Positions 16,614 to 24,436 of a DNA stretch of 53,277 nucleotides are shown here, piece by piece (the first letter of the stretch is position 1; each line of letters begins with the position of its first letter). A program made the position numbers and the translations under genes. The notes beneath the pieces were generated by a model. It made no database searches, was not told the DNA's origin, and worked only from the letters and a program-made list of their open reading frames with translations. Source of the DNA: a virus. Location of the stretch: positions 1 to 53,277 of IMG/VR virus record IMGVR_UViG_3300031975_001497, one strand, 5' to 3'.

Positions 16614-16738
16614 GAGAGAAAATAATTCTTTGGTTCTTTCATAACATTGGACTACGTTTATTTGGTATGTTATATGGTAAACACATTAAGAAAATAAGAA
16701 ACAAAGGTGAGTTTGGTAGACAACATCATTATGAGTAA
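16610..16738 (+). CDS. Small basic protein, 42 residues
   Basis: ATG at 16610 overlaps the stop of the zinc-ribbon gene. It encodes MREKIILWFFHNIGLRLFGM and then a basic tail (KHIKKIRNKGEFGRQHHYE). The first 22 residues are hydrophobic enough for a short membrane-associated helix, followed by a positively charged end. Its stop overlaps the next small ORF by 8 nt. It fits the compact gene chain, but a protein this short cannot be identified from motifs. Confidence 0.45.
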   Translation: MREKIILWFFHNIGLRLFGMLYGKHIKKIRNKGEFGRQHHYE

Positions 16739-16880
16739 AAAATATTCAGAAGCAGGAAAGGGAGATTCTAATAGAGTTTCAAATATAAAAAAGTATGAAG
16801 AAAACTACGAAAAAATCTTTGATAAAAAAGAAAACTCTGTTCGACCACATAAAACAGATAACAAGCGTTCAAAATCCTAA
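16731..16880 (+). CDS. Small conserved phage-type protein, 49 residues
   Basis: ATG 16731 encodes MSKKYSEAGKGDSNRV, a KKYEENYEKIF stretch and a Lys-rich end. The GKGD-R-plus-KKYEENY-IF pattern is one I associate with a small protein common in T4-like phages, of unknown role. Its 3' 86 nt are shared with the clamp-loader small subunit gene in another frame, a long overlap for this genome. Either both are translated or one start is misplaced. Confidence 0.5.
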   Translation: MSKKYSEAGKGDSNRVSNIKKYEENYEKIFDKKENSVRPHKTDNKRSKS

Positions 16881-17307
16881 TTATTGGGAAGAAATATCAG
16901 AAGAAGATAAAAAAACTTGGTCTAATTATATGACTCATAGATTCTTATCAATGAAGATGGAATGGGTTGAGCTCGTAAATGAATTACAAAAATACAATTT
17001 AAAACCTAAAGATTTGTATAAATTATATACAAATGTGTTACCAAAAGGTAAACAATGGTTAAAATACACAAAAGGGAGAAGTGAAATGGCACATCCAAAT
17101 TGGTTAATCAACGTAGTAGCAAATCATAACGAAGTAAGTAAAAAAGAAGCATATGATATGGTTGAAATGTATATGCTTACAGAAGGTGGTATGTTAGAGT
17201 TAGGTGAACTATGTAAAAAATGGGGTGTTGAACCCAAGAAAATAGAAAAAGCTGGTCTTAATGTTTTGGGTAGCATTGGTATGTATCAAGCAGGAAATAC
17301 AAAATAA
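16795..17307 (+). CDS. 62: Clamp loader small subunit (gp62-like)
   Basis: A 170-residue helical protein in the position where T4-like genomes carry gene 62. The core LFDHIKQIT, WEEISEEDKKTWSNYMTHRFLSM and LYKLYTNVLPKGKQWLKYTKG resembles the small clamp-loader subunit of marine T4-like phages; PKGK before a KY pair also occurs in T4 gp62. It would complete the 4:1 gp44/gp62 loader. The first ATG (16795) has no clear ribosome-binding site and lies inside the preceding 49-residue ORF. A CTG just before LFDHI is an alternative start. The identification is by resemblance and position, not by a catalytic motif. Confidence 0.65.
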   Translation: MKKTTKKSLIKKKTLFDHIKQITSVQNPNYWEEISEEDKKTWSNYMTHRFLSMKMEWVELVNELQKYNLKPKDLYKLYTNVLPKGKQWLKYTKGRSEMAHPNWLINVVANHNEVSKKEAYDMVEMYMLTEGGMLELGELCKKWGVEPKKIEKAGLNVLGSIGMYQAGNTK

Positions 17308-17310
17308 CGC

Positions 17311-17340
17311 TTGACTTATATACGTTTTTATTCGTATATT
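17311..17340 (+). promoter_or_regulatory. Promoter with internal palindrome, upstream of DUF1599-like gene
   Basis: TTGACT (17311-17316), 18-nt spacer, TATATT (17335-17340). Inverted repeat ATATACG (17318-17324) and CGTATAT (17333-17339). It aligns without gaps to the polymerase-gene promoter at 12061-12090, differing at only a few positions, and is followed there and here by CA and an AAATTA-containing leader with a purine-rich ribosome-binding site. Strong evidence for a reused promoter/operator unit. Confidence 0.7.
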
Positions 17341-17365
17341 CAAGTATGTAAATTAGGAGATATAT

Positions 17366-17749
17366 ATGTCAAAGGTTATAAAAGATAGTCCTCGTGTAGA
17401 ATCAGAGGAGTATGATATTATAGAACAAATGGAAAAAGAGTGGCCGGAGATGACCACCGAGTTCAAGAAGATTCAAAAAGAACAATATGAATTATTCTTA
17501 CATAAACAACACGATTATGGTCCTGGTAATATTAGTGTTGGAACTTTTTTAGTAACACCTGAAGAAATCAAACTATCACTTACAGGTCTGTGGTTTCGTA
17601 TGAATGACAAGTTACAACGTGTGAAGACATTACTACTTGGTGAAAAGAAATCAGCTGTAAAAGACGAACCATTAGAAGATGCGTATCTTGATGTCAGTAA
17701 TTATGGTATTATGGCTACAATCGTTGGTAGAGGTAAGTGGGGAAAATAA
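17366..17749 (+). CDS. DUF1599-like (nucleotide-modification-associated domain) protein
   Basis: A 127-residue protein with KQHDYGPGNI, GLWFRMNDKLQRVKTLLL and DEPLEDAYLDVSNYGIMA. This is the characteristic pattern of the DUF1599 / nucleotide-modification-associated domain 1 family (all-alpha, MazG-like). Such proteins are found near thymidylate-synthase or nucleotide-modification genes in phages; the biochemical activity is not settled. The E/D residues of the DEPLED helix could bind metal as in all-alpha NTP pyrophosphatases. It has its own promoter shared in design with the polymerase gene and an AGGAG ribosome-binding site. Ends in a TAATG overlap with a tiny membrane ORF. Confidence 0.7.
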   Translation: MSKVIKDSPRVESEEYDIIEQMEKEWPEMTTEFKKIQKEQYELFLHKQHDYGPGNISVGTFLVTPEEIKLSLTGLWFRMNDKLQRVKTLLLGEKKSAVKDEPLEDAYLDVSNYGIMATIVGRGKWGK

Positions 17750-17838
17750 TGAATTTAATCTTACCAATATTTTTAGTGTTAGGACTTTTAAGTTACGTTG
17801 TATTAATGTTAGTTGAATATAGAAAGTCAATTAAGTGA
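17749..17838 (+). CDS. 29-residue single-span membrane peptide
   Basis: ATG 17749 overlaps the stop of the previous gene (TAATG). It encodes MNLILPIFLVLGLLSYVVLM and then LVEYRKSIK: one hydrophobic helix followed by a short basic end, consistent with N-out, C-in insertion. The stop overlaps the GTG start of the nuclease gene (GTGA). The exact fit between two overlaps supports it being translated. It is the only clear transmembrane segment I find in the whole window. Function unknown. Confidence 0.5.
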   Translation: MNLILPIFLVLGLLSYVVLMLVEYRKSIK

Positions 17839-18698
17839 AAAAAATAAGTTATAGTCAATTTAATCAATGGGTTACTTGTCCATGGAAATGGAAACTTAAT
17901 TATATTGATAATTTAAGACAGTTTACAGATAGTATTCATACGTTGTTTGGTACTTCAATGCATGAAGTACTACAAACATATCTTACAGTAATGTATAATG
18001 ACACTATCAAAATGGCTGATGCATTACCATTAGATGAAATGTTATTACATAGAATGAAAAAAAACTATACTACTGCTATGGAAAAAAATGGTGGTGAAGT
18101 TTTTTGTGAACAACACGATATGGAAGAGTTTTATAATCACGGGTTATTGATATTAGAGTGGTTTAAAAAGAAACGTGGTATGTATTTTAGTAAAAAGAAT
18201 TATGAACTTGTTGGTATAGAAGTACCAGTTGAATATGATTTACCCAATGATATAAAATTTATTGGTTATATTGATGTAATTTTACACGACACTAATAGAA
18301 ATAGATATAAGATTATTGATATTAAAACATCTACTATGGGATGGAACAAATATCAAAAGGCTGATAAAAATAAAACGAATCAATTATTATTGTACAAACA
18401 GTTTTACAGTGCACAACATAATATACCCATAGATACTATTGATGTAGAATATTTTATTGTTAAAAGAAAACTATACGAAAAATTAGATTTCCCACAACGA
18501 AGAGTACAAACATTTTCACCAGCAAGTGGTAAACCAAGTATTAATAAATTAATGATTAATTTAAATCAATTTCTTGATGAGTCATTTGTTAATGGTGAAT
18601 ATAATTTAGAACATACTTATATAAAACAACCATCTAAAAAAAATTGTAGATATTGTGAGTTCAATCGAACTGAACATTGTGACGTAGGAGTTAAGTGA
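17835..18698 (+). CDS. PD-(D/E)XK nuclease, RecB/Cas4-like
   Basis: A 287-residue nuclease. The start SYSQFNQWVTCPWKWKLNY is the usual RecB-nuclease N-terminus (YS-L--C-R-). GTSMHEVL gives the conserved His, FIGYIDVI the first metal ligand (D147) and IIDIKTS the D162-x-K164 catalytic pair. QLLLYKQFY is the QxxxY motif. A C-terminal CRYCEFNRTEHC together with the early Cys (residue 15) could ligate an Fe-S cluster as in Cas4/AddB. It is probably an exonuclease in recombination or host-DNA degradation. The start is GTG in the overlap with the membrane peptide. Confidence 0.85.
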   Translation: MKKISYSQFNQWVTCPWKWKLNYIDNLRQFTDSIHTLFGTSMHEVLQTYLTVMYNDTIKMADALPLDEMLLHRMKKNYTTAMEKNGGEVFCEQHDMEEFYNHGLLILEWFKKKRGMYFSKKNYELVGIEVPVEYDLPNDIKFIGYIDVILHDTNRNRYKIIDIKTSTMGWNKYQKADKNKTNQLLLYKQFYSAQHNIPIDTIDVEYFIVKRKLYEKLDFPQRRVQTFSPASGKPSINKLMINLNQFLDESFVNGEYNLEHTYIKQPSKKNCRYCEFNRTEHCDVGVK

Positions 18699-19120
18699 TG
18701 AAAAATAAACTAAGTTTAAGATTAAAGTTAAGTGATTTTATTAATAGTGAAATCGAATCTAATGTTATGAAACAAATAAATAAAATTCATAACGAGTTAG
18801 ACGTTGCAGTGTTATTGTATTTATGGTTTGACAATGATGAAATTAAAGGCACAGAGTTAAAAGATTTTTTAGTAAGATGGGAAGATAAATTATCTTTCAG
18901 AACAGTAGTCAAACAAAGTTCTATCATTAAAACAAATGATTTTATATGGTTTGATATAGCTCCTCTAAATATTAGTAAAAGTAGTAGAAAAAGATTTCAA
19001 TTTAAGTATTCAGAAAATAAACAAATACTACAAGGTTTAAAAGAATTTTATAATGTGGCAAAGTTCACTACAACAGAAAAGCCTATAAAAAAACAAAAAA
19101 GAAATGACTATGAAGACTAA
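18698..19120 (+). CDS. Unknown 140-residue protein
   Basis: I start this at ATG 18698, one base into the nuclease stop, with GGAG at 18687-18690; a GTG three bases earlier is the alternative. It begins MKNKLSLRLKLSDFINSEIESN, has a helical LDVAVLLYLWFDNDEIKGTELKDFLVRWEDKL segment, and ends in a strongly basic KPIKKQKRNDYED tail that might touch nucleic acid. No catalytic motif or membrane segment seen. It overlaps the next gene by 17 nt. Family not recognised. Confidence 0.5.
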   Translation: MKNKLSLRLKLSDFINSEIESNVMKQINKIHNELDVAVLLYLWFDNDEIKGTELKDFLVRWEDKLSFRTVVKQSSIIKTNDFIWFDIAPLNISKSSRKRFQFKYSENKQILQGLKEFYNVAKFTTTEKPIKKQKRNDYED

Positions 19121-19517
19121 GATTGGTATAGTTGGGAGTAGAGCTTACACTAATAAAAAGAAAATAAAAGATTTAATATTTGAAATAAAAGAAAAATATG
19201 GTGATGAAGTAGAAATAGTTAGTGGTGGTCAACGAGATGGTGCTGATGGTTATGCTAAGAAATTTGCTTTAGAGTTTGGTATGAGTTACGTAGAGTTCCC
19301 ACCATCACATTATAATTGGAACATGCATTGTAAACTACCAGCTACAAAATATAATAAACCATATTATGTTTCAAATTATTTTAAAAGAAACAAACAAATT
19401 GCAGAGTATAGTGATATTATCGTTGCTTTTATACCTAAAGATGTAGAGTCAAGAGGTACAATGAGTACTATAAACTATGCAATTAAGGAAAAAAAATTAA
19501 CTAAAATTTTAGACTGA
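19104..19517 (+). CDS. SLOG-family (DUF2493-like) Rossmann protein
   Basis: KIGIVGSRAYTNKKKIKDLI at the N-terminus, VSGGQRDGADGYAKKFA and the SDIIVAFIPKDVESRGTMSTI segment form the pattern of the SLOG superfamily (YspA/DUF2493 branch), a Rossmann-like fold that binds nucleotides or nucleotide-derived ligands. The 137-residue length fits a single domain. Members occur in phages and in defence or nucleotide-signalling systems, but the substrate here is unknown. The start may be ATG 19104 or 19110 (MTMKTKIG). Closes the operon before an AT-rich gap. Confidence 0.75.
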   Translation: MTMKTKIGIVGSRAYTNKKKIKDLIFEIKEKYGDEVEIVSGGQRDGADGYAKKFALEFGMSYVEFPPSHYNWNMHCKLPATKYNKPYYVSNYFKRNKQIAEYSDIIVAFIPKDVESRGTMSTINYAIKEKKLTKILD

Positions 19518-19547
19518 TATATACTTATATATATACATATATACAGA
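19518..19547 (+). promoter_or_regulatory. TA-alternating gap, possible promoter
   Basis: The 37-nt gap between the SLOG gene and the next small gene is almost entirely TATATAC-type sequence with several possible -10 hexamers, then AGAGG at 19544-19548 as ribosome-binding site. There is no convincing -35 box. It is the last gap of any size before the 33-kb glycan gene run. Confidence 0.25.
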
Positions 19548-19554
19548 GGTTTTT

Positions 19555-19746
19555 ATGAATTACAAATTAACATCCGTTAAGGTTTTAAAAGAACTATATA
19601 GAAAATTCAAAAGTTCAAACTTAGATGATGAGTTTACATTACAAAAATTAGTAAATCGTTCAATGGATTTGTACTTATTAGACAACGATTTTAATATGAA
19701 AATAAAAAATTGGCAAAACTTAAAACAAAGTGGGAGTAGATTATGA
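19555..19746 (+). CDS. Small ribbon-helix-helix-like protein, 63 residues
   Basis: MNYKLTSVKVLKELYRKFKSS, then FTLQKLVNRSMDLYLLD. An N-terminal strand (KLTSVKV) followed by two amphipathic helices is the layout of small ribbon-helix-helix DNA-binding proteins, so it could be a phage transcription regulator at the head of the glycan region. The match is structural guesswork from the pattern. It has an AGAGG ribosome-binding site and ends in an ATGA overlap with the next gene. Confidence 0.5.
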   Translation: MNYKLTSVKVLKELYRKFKSSNLDDEFTLQKLVNRSMDLYLLDNDFNMKIKNWQNLKQSGSRL

Positions 19747-19985
19747 GTAATATGAGGTCAGATTATATAAGAGCATGTAGATTACATTTCAAAGCAGGAA
19801 TAGAAAAACATAGAGTCAATGTCGAGAATTTAATGAGAAATTCAATGGGTATTGGTGAACATGGTGATTTGATGGATGAAATAGAAAAAGAATTAGGTAA
19901 GATGGCTGACTATAGTGATAAATTAGAAATGTTAGATTATTTTGAAGTTGAAGTTGGTTCTACTAAAAACATACTAAACGATTAG
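19743..19985 (+). CDS. Conserved small phage protein, 80 residues
   Basis: A short, charged, helical protein: SDYIRACRLHFKAGIEKHRVN, MGIGEHGDLMDEIEKELGKMA and DYSDKLEMLDYFE. The spacing of His and acidic residues (EHGD, EIEKE) looks conserved with small proteins I associate with T4-like cyanophage genomes, but no function is known to me. It starts in the ATGA overlap of the previous gene and ends 7 nt before the first glycosyltransferase. Confidence 0.5.
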   Translation: MSNMRSDYIRACRLHFKAGIEKHRVNVENLMRNSMGIGEHGDLMDEIEKELGKMADYSDKLEMLDYFEVEVGSTKNILND

Positions 19986-19992
19986 AGGTTTT

Positions 19993-21408
19993 ATGTCTAA
20001 AAAAAAGATACTATTATTATCAGATGATTTACGTATGACATCTGGTATTGGTACAATGTCAAAAGAATTTGTTCTAGGTACTTTAGATAAATTCGATTGG
20101 ATTCAAATTGGTGGAGCAATCAAACATCCTGAAGAAGGTAAGATTGTTAATATGGACAAATCTGTTCAAGAAGAGACAGGTGTCAAAGACGGTAAACTAA
20201 CAATTTACCCAGTAAATGGTTATGGTAACGCAGACATACTTAGAAATGTTATAAGTATTGAAAAACCAGATGCAATCCTACACTATACAGACCCAAGATT
20301 TTGGGGTTGGTTGTATGAAATGGAACACGAAATACGACAGGAGATACCTATCTTCTATTATAACATTTGGGATGATTGGCCAGCTCCACAGTATAATGAG
20401 AATTTCTACGAGTGTTCTGATTTAATAATGAACATATCAAAACAAACTGTGGCTATTGTAAAAGAAGTTGCAAAAAAGAAACCAAGAACAGATTGGGATT
20501 GTACTTATTTACCTCATGGTGTTAGTAATGCTTTTTATCCTATATCAATCTTTGATGAAGAGTATAAAAAAGTAGAAACAATGAAAAAACAATTAACCGA
20601 TGATGACGTTGAGTTTATTATGTTTTACAATAATAGAAATATTCGTAGAAAAATGACTAGTGATATTATAATGGCATTTAAACATTTTTGTGAAATGTTA
20701 CCATCAGATAAAGCCAACAAATGTGCTTTGTTATTACATACACAACCAATCGATGAAAATGGTACACATCTACCTAACGTTGTTAAAGACTTATGTCCAG
20801 ATTACAAAGTTTACTTTAGTGATAGAAAATTAGATATATCTCAACTTAATCACTTGTACAATATAGCTGACGTTACTATTAATATAGCAAGTAATGAAGG
20901 TTTTGGTCTTGGTACTTGTGAATCATTGATGGCAGGGACACCAATTATCGTCAACGTTACTGGTGGTCTACAAGACCAATGTGGGTTTAAATTAAAAAAG
21001 TATAACGGTGATAAGTCTGGTTATAGTGAAGGATTATTAACCTCAAAAGACTACGAAGAGATAAAATCACTTCACGATTGGAGAAAGTGGGAACACAATA
21101 AAGACTTATCTCATGGTAAATGGGTAAAACCAGTTTGGCCTAAGACACGTTCATTACAAGGTTCAATACCAACACCTTATATTTTCGATGACAGGTGTGA
21201 TTATGTTGAAGTGGCAGATAAAATTAAAAGCTGGTATGATATGGGAAAAGAAGAACGAGAAAAATGTGGTACAAAAGGTAGAGAGTTTGTATTGAGTGAT
21301 GATAGTATGATGTCAAGTAAACATATGAGTGATAATTTTGTAAATCATATGGAAACAGCATTTGAAAAATGGAAACCAAGAAAAAGATATAGTATATTTA
21401 AGACGTAG
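19993..21408 (+). CDS. Glycosyltransferase, GT-B fold (GT4-like)
   Basis: A 471-residue GT-B enzyme. The N-terminal LLLSDDLRMTSGIGTMSKEF carries the Gly-rich acceptor-side loop. After a linker at FIMFYNNRNIRRKM comes the nucleotide-sugar domain with YFSDRKLDISQLNHLYNIAD and the signature NEGFGLGTCESLMAGTPIIV (about 303-322), whose two Glu residues contact the donor in GT4 enzymes. A DWPAP loop is present. It is the first gene of the glycan region and is paired with another GT-B gene 8 nt downstream. Donor and acceptor cannot be inferred. No membrane anchor. Confidence 0.85.
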   Translation: MSKKKILLLSDDLRMTSGIGTMSKEFVLGTLDKFDWIQIGGAIKHPEEGKIVNMDKSVQEETGVKDGKLTIYPVNGYGNADILRNVISIEKPDAILHYTDPRFWGWLYEMEHEIRQEIPIFYYNIWDDWPAPQYNENFYECSDLIMNISKQTVAIVKEVAKKKPRTDWDCTYLPHGVSNAFYPISIFDEEYKKVETMKKQLTDDDVEFIMFYNNRNIRRKMTSDIIMAFKHFCEMLPSDKANKCALLLHTQPIDENGTHLPNVVKDLCPDYKVYFSDRKLDISQLNHLYNIADVTINIASNEGFGLGTCESLMAGTPIIVNVTGGLQDQCGFKLKKYNGDKSGYSEGLLTSKDYEEIKSLHDWRKWEHNKDLSHGKWVKPVWPKTRSLQGSIPTPYIFDDRCDYVEVADKIKSWYDMGKEEREKCGTKGREFVLSDDSMMSSKHMSDNFVNHMETAFEKWKPRKRYSIFKT

Positions 21409-21416
21409 GAGTTATA

Positions 21417-22751
21417 ATGAGTAAACCAATATGTTTAGTTACAGCACCAGTCGCAACGAGAAGTGGTTATGGTGCACACAGTCGAGATATCGTTAGGGCT
21501 TTAGTTAAGTTAGATAAATATGATATAATGATATACAATGTTAGGTGGGGTAATTGTTCAATGAATGCATTGAACAAAGACGACCCTAATGATAAATTGA
21601 TTATAGATAGATTGTTAAAACAACCAAAATTAGACAAACAACCAGAACTACATATTCACATAGTAATACCAAATGAATTTCAACAGTTTGGTAAATATAA
21701 TATAGGTATTACAGCAGGTTTAGAAAAAACTGCATGTCCACCTGAATGGATACAAGGTATGAATAAAATGGATATGAATATAGTACCATCTCATTTTGTA
21801 AAAGATGTAATGAATAGTGTTTCGTTTAATGTAAATAATAAAGAAACAAATCAACCAGCTGGTCAAATAAAAGTAGAAAAACCAGTAGAAGTTTTATTTG
21901 AAGGTGTTGATACAAACATATTCAAAAAAACTGATAAATTCTCAAAAGATTTTGTTGATGAGATGAAAAATGTAAAAGAGTCATTTAACTTTTTATACGT
22001 TGGTCATTGGTTACAAGGTGGTTTAGGTAACGATAGAAAAGACACTGGTATGTTAGTAAAAGTATTTTTAGAAACATTTAAAAATATGAAAACTAAACCA
22101 GGTTTGATAATGAAAACAAGTGGTGCTACATTTTCTGTACTAGATAGAGAGGATATACTAAATAGAATCAAAGTTATTAAAGATACGATAAACGGTGACT
22201 TACCTAATATTTATTTACTACACGGCGACTTTACTGATGAAGAAATGAATGAACTTTATAATCATCCAAAGGTAAAAGCTCACGTTAATATCACACACGG
22301 TGAAGGTTTTGGTAGACCTTTACTTGAATCAACAATTTCTCAAAAACCAGTAATAGCATCTGGTTGGAGTGGTCACGTAGACTTTCTACCTAAATCATCA
22401 GCAGTATTATTAAATGGTTCAGTAGATGATGTACCAAAAAGTGCGTTTCCAGAAAATATGTATGTAGAAGGTTCAAAGTGGTTTACAGTTAATTACCAAG
22501 AGGCATCAGCATATATGAAAGATGTATTTGATAATTATAAAAATTATACACTTAATGCAAAAAAACTTGGTATGGTAAATAAATCTAAATTTTCTTTAGA
22601 TGCTATGACAACAAAATTAGGTGAAATTTTAGATAAGTATGTACCTGAGTTTCCTAAAGAAGTTGAGTTGAAATTACCAACATTAAAAAAAGTATCAGAG
22701 CCTTCAACTAAATTACCAAAACTTAAACTACCTAAATTAAAGAAAGTATAA
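21417..22751 (+). CDS. Glycosyltransferase, GT-B fold (GT4-like) with Lys/Pro/Leu tail
   Basis: A 444-residue enzyme starting CLVTAPVATRSGYGAHSRDI, a GT-B acceptor-domain loop. The C-terminal domain has NFLYVGHWLQGG, then HGEGFGRPLLESTISQKPVI (about residue 293 onward), the GT4 donor-binding signature, and WSGHVDFL. The last 30 residues are a repetitive tail in which KLP, LKLP and LKKV units repeat. It probably mediates protein contact or is a degenerate linker. It follows the first GT-B gene with TAGGAG before its start, so the two may act in sequence on one acceptor. Confidence 0.85.
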   Translation: MSKPICLVTAPVATRSGYGAHSRDIVRALVKLDKYDIMIYNVRWGNCSMNALNKDDPNDKLIIDRLLKQPKLDKQPELHIHIVIPNEFQQFGKYNIGITAGLEKTACPPEWIQGMNKMDMNIVPSHFVKDVMNSVSFNVNNKETNQPAGQIKVEKPVEVLFEGVDTNIFKKTDKFSKDFVDEMKNVKESFNFLYVGHWLQGGLGNDRKDTGMLVKVFLETFKNMKTKPGLIMKTSGATFSVLDREDILNRIKVIKDTINGDLPNIYLLHGDFTDEEMNELYNHPKVKAHVNITHGEGFGRPLLESTISQKPVIASGWSGHVDFLPKSSAVLLNGSVDDVPKSAFPENMYVEGSKWFTVNYQEASAYMKDVFDNYKNYTLNAKKLGMVNKSKFSLDAMTTKLGEILDKYVPEFPKEVELKLPTLKKVSEPSTKLPKLKLPKLKKV

Positions 22752-22752
22752 T

Positions 22753-23199
22753 ATGGAAAGAGTAATAGATTGTCCAGTTTGTTTAGATACAGATAAATGT
22801 TTTGAAGATTTACAAAAAGACTATAATGCTTATTTGTGTTTTAATTGTGGTTATATGAGTGATTCACGATACGAAACTCATAGTCTGAAATTATTAGATG
22901 AATTAAAAAAATCACCAAAGTTAGTGAACTCATTACAGTTTCAAGATGAAACTAGAAACATTACTTGGTTTCCAAGTGTGATTAATATGGGTGAAAAAGG
23001 TATGATATACCCAGAGGGCACAATTGATTCTTGGGTTTGGAAATATGCAACTATTGTTGATATACCAGAGAACGAACGTGATAAATATCAAGGTCATAAC
23101 AAAAGACTCGACTTAGAAGGTGCTAAATCGTTCCCAGCTCAAAGTGGTTTTCTACAAGCCTGTAAGGCAATGGGTATAACAAAAGACCTCAGTACATAA
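22753..23199 (+). CDS. Zinc-ribbon conserved phage protein
   Basis: 148 residues with an N-terminal CPVCLDTDKCF and CFNCGYMSDSRY, i.e. CxxC pairs about 20 residues apart that should bind zinc. The rest (WFPSVINMGEKGMIYPEG, SWVWKYATIVDIP, DLEGAKSFPAQSGFLQACKAMG) is aromatic-rich without catalytic motifs. Proteins of this appearance occur in T4-like phages, often beside structural or glycosyltransferase genes. The role is unknown. It starts 1 nt after the previous stop and overlaps the next start (TAATG). Confidence 0.55.
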   Translation: MERVIDCPVCLDTDKCFEDLQKDYNAYLCFNCGYMSDSRYETHSLKLLDELKKSPKLVNSLQFQDETRNITWFPSVINMGEKGMIYPEGTIDSWVWKYATIVDIPENERDKYQGHNKRLDLEGAKSFPAQSGFLQACKAMGITKDLST

Positions 23200-23756
23200 T
23201 GCCAAAACAAATATACAATTGGGGTAAAGTTAAAGCTGGAGATATTATATCATTCAGATATAAAGGAAAACAACCTATACCAACACTAACATCAATAATC
23301 GTGCTTAATACAAAACTACCACATAAGAAAAAAGATGGTAGTAAAATTTTTCAATTAGTTGGGTTGAAATTAGAAGAAGCAGGGACTATACCTTTAATTA
23401 AAAATAAAGTATTACTTGTTGATATATTACAAAAACTTGGAAAGATTAAAGTAGTTGATGCTAATAATGAGATATTTAGAGTAGATATAGAAGGTGTAGG
23501 ACCTCGTGGAGCTACACCACGTGTGTATAATACTATAAAAAAGAAATTACAACAATTTTCTATTTATAGAACTTATGACTACGATGAAGCAAAAAAATCA
23601 GCAGTGTTTTTAGAACCAATTGATTTACCAAAACAATTAGTTGAATCTTTAACTAAAGATGAAACAGTGGTAGAAGATATTGTAGATGAAACAGTAGAAA
23701 AAGTAAAAAGAAAAACTTCAGTAGTAACAGGTGCTGATACTACAGAAGATGCGTGA
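23199..23756 (+). CDS. Unknown 185-residue protein
   Basis: Starts in a TAATG overlap. The N-terminal part (WGKVKAGDIISFRYKGKQ, TLTSIIVLNTKLPHKKKDG) is beta-rich, like a small SH3-type barrel. The C-terminal 45 residues are acidic and low complexity (VEDIVDETVEKVKRK, ending TGADTTEDA). It could be a virion-associated or scaffold-like factor, given its two-part design, but I cannot name a family. Its translation is likely coupled to the zinc-ribbon protein upstream. Confidence 0.5.
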   Translation: MPKQIYNWGKVKAGDIISFRYKGKQPIPTLTSIIVLNTKLPHKKKDGSKIFQLVGLKLEEAGTIPLIKNKVLLVDILQKLGKIKVVDANNEIFRVDIEGVGPRGATPRVYNTIKKKLQQFSIYRTYDYDEAKKSAVFLEPIDLPKQLVESLTKDETVVEDIVDETVEKVKRKTSVVTGADTTEDA

Positions 23757-23764
23757 GGTATTAA

Positions 23765-24427
23765 TTGAAAATTAGTTATGGTATTACAGTTCACAATGAA
23801 GCTGACGAATTAAATAGGTTATTAGAAATATTAATTCACAAAACACAATCACAAGATGAAATCATTATTTGTGTAGATGGTAAAGATGACGCTGTAGAAA
23901 ACGTGTTACAGAGTTGGACTCAACAATATGGACACGATGATATGAAAGTTATAAAAGTTTATCAGAGAAAACTTGATGGTGACTTTGCAGCTCATAAAAA
24001 CTCAGTTATAGAAAATTCAACAGGTGATTATATATTTCACATAGATGCAGATGAATACCCTAATGAAATATTACTTCAACAATTACCTCAAATTATAGAA
24101 ATAAATAATGTAGACTTGATTTGGATACCTCGTGTAAATACAGTTGAGGGTATGAAAGAAGAACATATACAAAGATGGCAATGGAGAGTTTCAGAAAAAG
24201 GTTGGGTTAACTATCCTGATTATCAAGCAAGAGTATTTCGTAATCATAAAGATATAAGATGGACACGACCACTTCACGAATACATAACCGGGTCTAAAAC
24301 ATATGCACATCTACCACCACACGAAGAGTTAAGTTTATATCACCCTAAAACAATACAAAAACAAGAACAACAAAATATGTTTTACATTAATAATTTTAAT
24401 CAAGATTTGTTAGTTCGGAAAGTTTAA
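23765..24427 (+). CDS. Glycosyltransferase, GT2-like
   Basis: A 220-residue GT-A enzyme. KISYGITVHNEADELNRLLE is the N-terminal nucleotide-binding strand of GT2 enzymes, DEIIICVDGKDD the second strand, and FHIDADEYP carries the DxD metal site (about residue 98). The later WTRPLHEYITG resembles the LPS beta-1,4-type GT2 group. The start is TTG at 23765 with GAGG at 23755-23758; no ATG is available upstream. It follows the previous gene by 8 nt. Confidence 0.85.
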   Translation: MKISYGITVHNEADELNRLLEILIHKTQSQDEIIICVDGKDDAVENVLQSWTQQYGHDDMKVIKVYQRKLDGDFAAHKNSVIENSTGDYIFHIDADEYPNEILLQQLPQIIEINNVDLIWIPRVNTVEGMKEEHIQRWQWRVSEKGWVNYPDYQARVFRNHKDIRWTRPLHEYITGSKTYAHLPPHEELSLYHPKTIQKQEQQNMFYINNFNQDLLVRKV

Positions 24428-24436
24428 TTGTAGTCA

